Positions 1-3,876 of a DNA stretch of 6,222 nucleotides are shown piece after piece. The first letter of the stretch is position 1, and the number at the start of each line of letters is the position of its first letter. Source of the DNA: Chlamydiota bacterium (GTDB lineage: Bacteria; Chlamydiota; Chlamydiia; Chlamydiales; Parachlamydiaceae); assembly GCA_013286075.1 (NCBI GenBank), contig JABDGJ010000044.1:1-6222 (forward strand), written 5' to 3'. Position numbers and translations under genes: made by a program. The notes under the pieces were generated by a model, which was not told the origin of the DNA, did no database searches, and saw nothing but the letters and a program-made list of their open reading frames with translations.

Positions 1-93
1 TCGGGAGAGCCACAAAACTCATCCGGAGGAGCAAAAGCTCCAGATGACATCGAGGAAGCAGAAGTCGAAATCATCGACGATAAAAATCCGTAA
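1..93 (+). CDS. dnaK: C-terminal end of DnaK (Hsp70 chaperone), partial
   Basis: Only the last 30 codons and the TAA stop are inside the window; the gene starts to the left. The visible peptide is a flexible Gly/Ser/Ala/Pro stretch followed by the acidic tail DDIEEAEVEIIDDKNP. That pattern, a disordered linker and then a final acidic D-[DE]-x-x-[ED]-A-E motif, is the usual end of bacterial DnaK, where the conserved tail assists refolding. DnaK is a cytosolic ATP-dependent chaperone working with DnaJ and GrpE. A strong intrinsic terminator follows within 10 bases, so this is the last gene of its transcription unit. The identification rests on the tail motif alone; the ATPase and substrate-binding domains are outside the window. 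Confidence 0.75.
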   Translation, partial: SGEPQNSSGGAKAPDDIEEAEVEIIDDKNP

Positions 94-101
94 TCTACAA
101 C

Positions 102-131
102 AAAAGGGTGGGGTTCTCCCGCCCTTTTCTT
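102..131. terminator. Strong bidirectional intrinsic terminator between dnaK and the convergent small gene
   Basis: The 11-base arm AAAAGGGTGGG (102-112) pairs with CCCGCCCTTTT (118-128) across the loop GTTCT, with a single T-G wobble. On the plus strand it ends in TTTTCTT. On the minus strand the same hairpin is followed by TTTTGTTGT. It can therefore end both dnaK, whose stop is 9 bases upstream, and the minus-strand gene stopping at 134. Confidence 0.9.
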
Positions 132-133
132 AT

Positions 134-466
134 TCATCTAACTTCGGCTTTGAGACTCATAACTTTATTTACCCATAAGTCTTCAGCGCATTGGAGCTCG
201 GCTTTAATGCGGAATGCTTCAGAGAAGTTAATCATTTGGTTCATGGAAGAACTTGCTCTCCAGAATCCATCCGTGATATTTTTAAAGAGATAATAGCTAA
301 TTTCCCCAGGTAAATTGGATACAAAATCTAAGATTTCTCCAGGTAACCAGATTATTTTTACAAAATAGTATGATATATTTCTCGCGTATTTATCTATTGA
401 GTCTAGGACAGAATGAACAAATTCACCAATAGCAGGTGTTTCTCGTATTGCTAGTTGATTTATCAT
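134..466 (-). CDS. Hypothetical protein with two 11-residue LPGEI repeats (110 aa)
   Basis: I do not recognise the family. The frame can begin at an ATG (466) or three codons earlier at a TTG (475). The ATG is preferred, although neither has a clear Shine-Dalgarno site. The N-terminal third is an ordinary amphipathic sequence. The middle is aromatic and hydrophobic: ISYY occurs twice, and LPGEI occurs twice exactly 11 residues apart (about residues 41-45 and 52-56). The C-terminal third is charged and probably helical. There is no signal peptide and no convincing full membrane helix, so peripheral membrane contact through the repeat is possible but unproven. A perfect TATAAT lies about 33 bases before the ATG, and the shared terminator lies just past the stop. 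It appears to be a single-gene transcript convergent with dnaK. Confidence 0.6.
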   Translation of the reverse strand: MINQLAIRETPAIGEFVHSVLDSIDKYARNISYYFVKIIWLPGEILDFVSNLPGEISYYLFKNITDGFWRASSSMNQMINFSEAFRIKAELQCAEDLWVNKVMSLKAEVR

Positions 467-498
467 AGTAACCAAAATTTTTTATTATTAGTATTGTA

Positions 499-504
499 AT
501 TATA
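499..504 (-). promoter_or_regulatory. Candidate -10 box for the 134-466 gene
   Basis: The minus strand reads TATAAT here, an exact sigma-70-type -10 hexamer. It predicts a start near 492 and a leader of about 26 bases to the ATG at 466. The -35 region, TTTTAA at 17 bases, is poor. In such AT-rich DNA a chance match is possible. Confidence 0.4.
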
Positions 505-625
505 ACTGATTTTAAAGTCGATTAAAATACAAATATTTATGTTAAAGGGCGCGTAAATCGATTTTTTTTGAATTAAAAATAGTTTTAATGTTATTCATTG
601 TAAATGAGAGGGTTATGTATTTTTC

Positions 626-635
626 TGTTATAGAT
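626..635 (+). promoter_or_regulatory. Candidate extended -10 promoter for the 690 gene
   Basis: TGTTATAGAT fits an extended -10 element (TG-N-TATAxx). It would start transcription near 641, giving a leader of about 50 bases before the ATG at 690. No good -35 hexamer lies 16-18 bases upstream, which is tolerated for extended -10 promoters. Confidence 0.35.
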
Positions 636-689
636 GCTCTAGCGTAAATAATTATTCTCTCGTTTAATATTAATTATAAGGGGGATAGC

Positions 690-1019
690 ATGACAGCTAA
701 ATCGAAAATGAATCGCCAAGGAGATGGTCATCATAGAGAAGCCGAAACTCATTCGGAGAAACAAACAAAAAGTGAAGGGAATGGAAAAGGCCATACTCGA
801 GACGGTTCACATGCGCAACAGCAAAAAGCGGGTCAGGCTGGGGAAGCTCAGTGGGGAAGAAATCACAATAGAAATGAGAATGAGAGTGAAGAATCTAGGC
901 AAGGAACGGCAAGTAGATCAGAGGCTGAGCGTAGAGAGGGAGAAGCTGGTACCTCTAGACACGGAGCTGATTTATATAGAGGAACAGATCGTCGAGAAGG
1001 AGAGTCTCGTCGAAGATAG
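690..1019 (+). CDS. Highly hydrophilic, probably disordered small protein (109 aa), hydrophilin-like
   Basis: A good ribosome binding site (AAGGGGGAT, about 5-8 bases upstream) fixes the ATG at 690. The protein contains no Val, Ile, Phe, Pro or Cys and only one Leu, one Trp and one Tyr. It has about 15 Gly, 15 Glu and 16 Arg, with many His, Asn, Gln and Ser. Such a sequence cannot form a normal hydrophobic core and should be disordered. High Gly plus extreme hydrophilicity is the definition of hydrophilins, which protect against drying or osmotic stress. A short central patch (QQKAGQAGEAQWGRN) faintly recalls the repeat of KGG/Con-10-type stress proteins. The Arg-rich tail could instead bind nucleic acid. 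The function is inferred from composition only. The gene is monocistronic, with its own promoter candidate and terminator. Confidence 0.65.
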   Translation: MTAKSKMNRQGDGHHREAETHSEKQTKSEGNGKGHTRDGSHAQQQKAGQAGEAQWGRNHNRNENESEESRQGTASRSEAERREGEAGTSRHGADLYRGTDRREGESRRR

Positions 1020-1030
1020 ATCATCTTAAT

Positions 1031-1063
1031 AGAGTTTTGGATAATTTTTCAAAACTCTTTTTT
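1031..1063 (+). terminator. Intrinsic terminator of the 690-1019 gene
   Basis: The perfect 9-base arms AGAGTTTTG (1031-1039) and CAAAACTCT (1050-1058) enclose a 10-base AT-rich loop. They are followed by an uninterrupted T run to 1063. The hairpin begins 11 bases after the stop codon. Confidence 0.85.
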
Positions 1064-1119
1064 CACTCCTTTAGAGAATAGGTATTGATTACATTTCTTT
1101 TCTAGCCATCCTTTCCGAG

Positions 1120-1138
1120 CCATATTTACACCATATGG
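1120..1138. repeat. Inverted repeat CCATAT-N7-ATATGG
   Basis: CCATAT (1120-1125) and ATATGG (1133-1138) form a perfect 6-base inverted repeat, and the right arm is itself part of the palindrome CCATATGG (1131-1138). It sits in the spacer between the hydrophilic gene's terminator and the DUF3309 promoter region, about 60 bases before the promoter candidate. It could be a regulator site; there is no other support. Confidence 0.25.
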
Positions 1139-1180
1139 GCAATTTTTACGTGCTCAATAGAATCTGAGTTGATGCAGCAC

Positions 1181-1211
1181 TTGAAAAAAATCTTCTTGAG
1201 CGTCATATATA
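1181..1211 (+). promoter_or_regulatory. Candidate promoter of the DUF3309 gene
   Basis: TTGAAA (1181-1186) is a strong -35 match. It is followed after 17 bases by CATATA (1204-1209), or after 19 bases by TATATA (1206-1211), as a possible -10. Transcription would begin near 1217, about 45 bases ahead of the ATG at 1262. The -10 lies inside the left arm of the dyad at 1200-1226, so access could be controlled there. Confidence 0.35.
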
Positions 1212-1226
1212 AAATTATATTGACGC
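1200..1226. repeat. Near-perfect 12-base dyad overlapping the DUF3309 promoter
   Basis: GCGTCA (1200-1205) and ATATAA (1207-1212) are mirrored by TTATAT (1215-1220) and TGACGC (1221-1226), with only the extra T at 1206 breaking the symmetry. The two-base centre and the lack of a T run argue against a terminator. The position over the probable -10 and start point suits a repressor operator. A hairpin in the 5' leader is the alternative. Confidence 0.45.
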
Positions 1227-1261
1227 ACGTTCAAAAATTAGGAAATTTGACAGGGGATCAC

Positions 1262-1414
1262 ATGAGCACAATTTTACTCATCATTCTTATTTTATTGTTA
1301 GTTGGAGCTTTTCCATCTTGGCCTTACAGTACAGGATGGGGATATGGACCAAGTGGATTGCTTGGTGTTGTCTTATTAATTTTGATTATTTTGATGCTCT
1401 TAGGACGGATTTAA
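1262..1414 (+). CDS. DUF3309 family small membrane protein (50 aa)
   Basis: The 50-residue protein starts MSTILLIILILLLVGAFPSW, has a central WPYSTGWGYGPSGLLG segment and ends in a second hydrophobic stretch closing with LLGRI. This is the layout of the DUF3309 family: two short membrane helices joined by an aromatic, Gly-rich loop. The function of the family is unknown; members are tiny predicted inner-membrane proteins. The start at 1262 is chosen because AGGGGA lies about 5 bases upstream and the family begins MSTILL. An in-frame extension back to 1169 would add 31 residues foreign to the family and would overlap the promoter candidate. The gene appears to stand alone; its end is convergent with the transporter gene stopping at 1535. 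Confidence 0.85.
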   Translation: MSTILLIILILLLVGAFPSWPYSTGWGYGPSGLLGVVLLILIILMLLGRI

Positions 1415-1431
1415 CACGCATTTTATAGCTT

Positions 1432-1478
1432 CCGAGAAGAATCAATTTCTTCCTGTTATACCAAAGTGCTCTTTTCGG
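1432..1478. other. Weak stem in the convergent spacer
   Basis: CCGAGAAGA (1432-1440) can pair with TCTTTTCGG (1470-1478), with one G-T wobble. The 29-base loop carries TTCTTC (1447-1452), a rival partner for GAAGAA (1436-1441). It lies between the DUF3309 stop and the end of the minus-strand transporter. Only a scattered T-rich stretch follows, so it is at best a weak terminator. Confidence 0.2.
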
Positions 1479-1534
1479 GCTTATTTGTTCCTATTATTTT
1501 TTTTGCTTTTCTTCGCTGCCAAGAGTACTTGTCT

Positions 1535-2560
1535 TTAAGAAATGACAATAAGGTCAATTTCTGAAGAGAGTTTTTCTGATACTTCGTGAATAATGTTTCC
1601 TCGCAATAGTCGTAATAAGAGACTATGGCGGGGTTGTCCCAAAATCAATCGAGATACATGCAGTTTTTCAGCCATATCAGCAATAGTATCGACAGGAGAT
1701 GTGCTGACAACATAAAAAAATTTCATATTGATGTCAGGAGCGGCTTGTTTGGCAAATTCAAAAATTCGGCATGCCTCTTCATCATCTACCCATGCTCGGC
1801 TTCGATCATCTGTTGTTACAATTTTTTGTTCTCGAATAAAAAGAATATAGAGAGGTTGGTGGTATTGTTTGGCTTCTTCTATTGCAAAGTCTAAGGTTTT
1901 TCCAATCGCTCGAACAGCGCAGAGAATAGCTCCTTCATGAAGAGGCATCCGCATGTCATCAGCAAATAAAGAGGAATGGCGCAGAGTAATTTTTTTAGCA
2001 GCCCATTGTTTTTGTCGATATTCGACGACAAACATCCGCAAAACAAGACCTATTGCCATGATTGAAATGGCGAATCGTCTGGCATCTGGTTTGGTAACAA
2101 ACAAAGTAATTTCGATGAGTGTCAAAAGAAAACAGGTACTCCACATAAATATCCGTTCTGTTTTCCTCATATCAATCGAGCGATCTGCAGCATGCGCACC
2201 TATATTCAATGCGATAGCTCCTACGAAACCAACGGCATAAAGATTAGCTAAAGAAGCGATATCTTGGATAAAGAGCAAAATGGTCACCATAGCGCTTACT
2301 GCTAATAACAAAGGATATTTAGGGACACCAAACGGAGTCAATTTTTGAAATAATTCGGGCATTTCCCCATCTCTTGACATGACAAAAAGAAGAGAAACGA
2401 GAGCGATAATGGCTGTATTTACCGCAGACAGCAAAAGTAAGGCAAACACAAATCCAATGGCTAATCCGAAAACATTGCCGATAGCTTCTCCACCCCAAAA
2501 AATGAGAAATAAAATATTCTCCCATATATCGAAGAGAAGAATCTCGAATAGATTGCCCAT
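1535..2560 (-). CDS. C-terminal half of split KUP/KimA-like transporter: last membrane helices plus UspA-like domain
   Basis: This frame holds the second half of the transporter that begins at 3338. The true homologous part starts at the Gly-Gly-Glu-Ala near 2494. The 22 residues between an ATG at 2560 and that point are the N-terminal half read out of frame, so an independent start at 2560 is probably not biological. The joined protein would be about 600 residues. Membrane helices follow, with MSRDGEMPELF in the loop typical of the APC superfamily and LANLYAVG, whose Tyr is joined residue 367. From about joined residue 470 to the end is a cytosolic UspA-like alpha/beta domain. Its final motif GQPR...RGN matches the ATP-binding pattern G-2x-G-9x-G-S/T in spacing, but has Arg for the second Gly and Asn for Ser/Thr. 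No clear terminator follows the TAA. Confidence 0.75.
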   Translation of the reverse strand: MGNLFEILLFDIWENILFLIFWGGEAIGNVFGLAIGFVFALLLLSAVNTAIIALVSLLFVMSRDGEMPELFQKLTPFGVPKYPLLLAVSAMVTILLFIQDIASLANLYAVGFVGAIALNIGAHAADRSIDMRKTERIFMWSTCFLLTLIEITLFVTKPDARRFAISIMAIGLVLRMFVVEYRQKQWAAKKITLRHSSLFADDMRMPLHEGAILCAVRAIGKTLDFAIEEAKQYHQPLYILFIREQKIVTTDDRSRAWVDDEEACRIFEFAKQAAPDINMKFFYVVSTSPVDTIADMAEKLHVSRLILGQPRHSLLLRLLRGNIIHEVSEKLSSEIDLIVIS

Positions 2561-3338
2561 CAGGGGTAATAACCTGGTGGTCTATTATTCTCAAATTGGG
2601 AAGCGCATTGACCACAAACCCAAAAAAAGCAGTAAAAAAGGCGACCTCAATCATCACCCAAAGAATGGTTTTTTTTGCTGTGCGATGGACAGAGGGATGT
2701 CCTTCAGTAGATTGAGGATCGAGTTGCATCATTCCTGTTGCATTTGCAATGACTTCAATGCCAGACAAAGCAACAATAATTCCTACAAAATGATCCCAAT
2801 TTTTTATTATCCCAGGTTCGAGAGGTTCCAGCCGATTCATGGCTGAACCAATATAAGGAATCGATACAATTGCTAAACCGATTACCATAATTACCGTAGC
2901 ACTTCCAATCAGTAAGGCTAGATTTCCAGAATGGCGAGGACCAAAATAATTGATGCCCCCAATGCAAATAATCGATCCCATTGCCCAAAAAGCGGGATAA
3001 GTCACTCCTAGATAAGAAAAACAGGATAGTGCACTTAAGGCGGCTGTGATCAGATAATCACCGAGCAAAAAAAAAGCACCAATTAGAGCAAGCACATCGG
3101 AATGCTTGCGAGCAGAGGCATACACACCCCCTCCAAAAGGGCTATATTTGCAAATTGAAATATAGTTGAACCCAACTAAGATGATGAGAATGGAAACGGC
3201 AGCGATTAGCCAAAATGAGCTATATCCAGCAAGAGCAAAGGCGAGCCCAATGACATATGCCTTGCTTGTCCCCCAATCTCCATACAAGATCGCCGCCGCT
3301 TGCAAGGGACCTATATTTCGGGGCCGAGTTGTTGCCAT
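2319..3338 (-). CDS. N-terminal half of split KUP/KimA-like APC-fold potassium/amino-acid transporter
   Basis: The ATG at 3338 is the only reasonable start, since an in-frame TAG lies four codons upstream. Authentic sequence runs to about residue 281 (near 2496). The last 58 residues, down to 2319, are out-of-frame and should be disregarded. The protein has several membrane helices in the APC fold. Automatic annotation would call it an amino acid permease. However, residues recalled from KimA (a KUP-family H+/K+ symporter) as the K+ site are present at matching spacing: Asp21 and Tyr28 in GDWGTSKAY, Asp94 and Ser102 in GDYLITAALS, and Ser192 and Glu195 in SGIE; Tyr367 lies in the other half. 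GDWGTS also resembles the KUP signature GDIGTSP. A potassium role is therefore likelier than amino acids, though unproven. In its current frame the gene is broken. Confidence 0.75.
   Translation of the reverse strand: MATTRPRNIGPLQAAAILYGDWGTSKAYVIGLAFALAGYSSFWLIAAVSILIILVGFNYISICKYSPFGGGVYASARKHSDVLALIGAFFLLGDYLITAALSALSCFSYLGVTYPAFWAMGSIICIGGINYFGPRHSGNLALLIGSATVIMVIGLAIVSIPYIGSAMNRLEPLEPGIIKNWDHFVGIIVALSGIEVIANATGMMQLDPQSTEGHPSVHRTAKKTILWVMIEVAFFTAFFGFVVNALPNLRIIDHQVITPDGQSIRDSSLRYMGEYFISHFLGWRSYRQCFRISHWICVCLTFAVCGKYSHYRSRFSSFCHVKRWGNARIISKIDSVWCP
2493..2502 (-). other. Frameshift site in the transporter (T6 G4 run)
   Basis: Read on the minus strand, the sequence is CAT TTT TTG GGG TGG in the upstream frame. 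The conserved continuation (Gly-Gly-Glu-Ala-Ile-Gly) needs one fewer base. Removing one G gives His-Phe-Leu-Gly-Gly-Glu, and removing one T gives His-Phe-Trp-Gly-Gly-Glu. Either correction produces one open frame of 600 codons from 3338 to 1535. The cause may be a real mutation, a sequencing error in the homopolymer, or slippage during expression; the sequence alone cannot tell. Confidence 0.8.
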
Positions 3339-3346
3339 ACTAGTAT

Positions 3347-3371
3347 AACCTATTTTATTGCAGCATAGGTT
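3347..3371. repeat. Inverted repeat AACCTAT-N11-ATAGGTT before the transporter
   Basis: Perfect 7-base arms, AACCTAT (3347-3353) and ATAGGTT (3365-3371), lie 9-33 bases upstream of the transporter ATG, between it and its candidate promoter. The position fits a leader hairpin or an operator for this gene or for the divergent gene at 3463. No T run follows. Confidence 0.35.
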
Positions 3372-3420
3372 CTTTTAGTGTTAACATAAGGTAACTAATG
3401 AGAATAATAAAAAATTAAAA

Positions 3421-3429
3421 TATATAGCA
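3421..3429 (-). promoter_or_regulatory. Candidate extended -10 for the transporter
   Basis: On the minus strand TGC is followed by TATATA, an extended -10 match, about 80 bases before the ATG at 3338. TTGATA lies upstream, but at only about 13 bases, too close for a standard -35. TATATA is self-complementary, so direction comes only from the TGC. Confidence 0.25.
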
Positions 3430-3462
3430 TTTTTTATCTTATCAATAAATATTTGTGCAAAA

Positions 3463-3876
3463 ATGAACACATTCCTATTCAGAAGCGCCTCTGTTCCTAT
3501 AAATATGGGGACCTTTTCCTCTTCTCTGCTATCTCCAAAAATAGAAGATTTAATAAAAGTATCAGAACGATTGAATGATGCTTGTCGAAAAACAAATTTA
3601 GGCAGAGTTTTGGAGATTTTAAACAAAGAGAAAACAACAGGCAGGATTGCCTATATATTGCGAGGTGTCCGAACTCTTGATGGGAAAATATTAAAAAATC
3701 TCGAGGGTTTTGGTTATGTGACTCAAATCACTCGTGCTCCTCTCTATATTGTGCGAGAAAATTTAGACTATTATGCAAATAAACGGTGCCAGAATTGTTC
3801 CTTAAAAAAAGAACGATGCCAAATTATCGGTTTTTTACTCCGAAAAGGTTTACAATCGAGCGAGCATTTCAGTTGA
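3463..3876 (+). CDS. Unrecognised 137-aa protein upstream of and overlapping murJ
   Basis: I do not recognise this protein. The first 25 or so residues are Ser-rich and may be disordered. From about residue 27 to 100 it looks like a compact soluble domain of mixed helices and strands, including LGRVLEILN, GRIAYILRGV and GYVTQITRAPLYIV; a winged-helix-like fold is conceivable but not shown. Near the end a Cys cluster, C-x2-C-x6-C (about residues 109, 112 and 119), could hold a metal with one more ligand. There is no clear ribosome binding site before the ATG at 3463; an internal ATG at 3505 is the alternative start. Its last 61 bases overlap the chosen start of murJ in another frame, suggesting co-transcription and possibly coupled translation. 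The long domain with ordinary composition argues that it is real. Confidence 0.6.
   Translation: MNTFLFRSASVPINMGTFSSSLLSPKIEDLIKVSERLNDACRKTNLGRVLEILNKEKTTGRIAYILRGVRTLDGKILKNLEGFGYVTQITRAPLYIVRENLDYYANKRCQNCSLKKERCQIIGFLLRKGLQSSEHFS

Noticed and set aside
551..649. Direct repeat GCGTAAAT at 551-558 and 642-649
   Set aside because: Eight bases 91 bases apart in AT-rich DNA can arise by chance, and neither copy sits at a consistent position relative to a promoter.
724..1029. Alternative 101-residue frame inside the hydrophilic gene
   Set aside because: Its ATG directly abuts the nearest purine-rich site with no spacer, whereas the ATG at 690 has a well-placed ribosome binding site. The frame is open because the strand is purine-rich. 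It is kept only as a question in the findings.
1049..1123. Minus-strand frame encoding a 24-residue basic peptide (begins MARKGWLEKKCNQYL)
   Set aside because: It looks oddly protein-like, and the frame stays open for 11 more codons upstream, but there is no ribosome binding site and it runs into the terminator hairpin of the opposite gene. It is possibly a gene remnant; I cannot support it as a gene.
1169..1261. N-terminal extension of the DUF3309 protein by 31 residues
   Set aside because: The family starts MSTILL, a ribosome binding site precedes the ATG at 1262, and the extension would cover the promoter and dyad region.
1625..2846. Plus-strand open frames opposite the transporter (1625-1894, 1953-2240, 2379-2846)
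   Set aside because: They are antisense shadows: low-quality peptide sequence, no ribosome binding sites, and the opposite strand has clear family motifs.
3381..3626. Minus-strand 81-residue frame overlapping the 3463 gene
   Set aside because: It is antisense to a more convincing frame, has no ribosome binding site and no recognisable domain.
3786..3815. GTG start for murJ, 10 residues upstream
   Set aside because: There is no ribosome binding site, and it would lengthen an already extended N-terminus and the overlap. It is not excluded.
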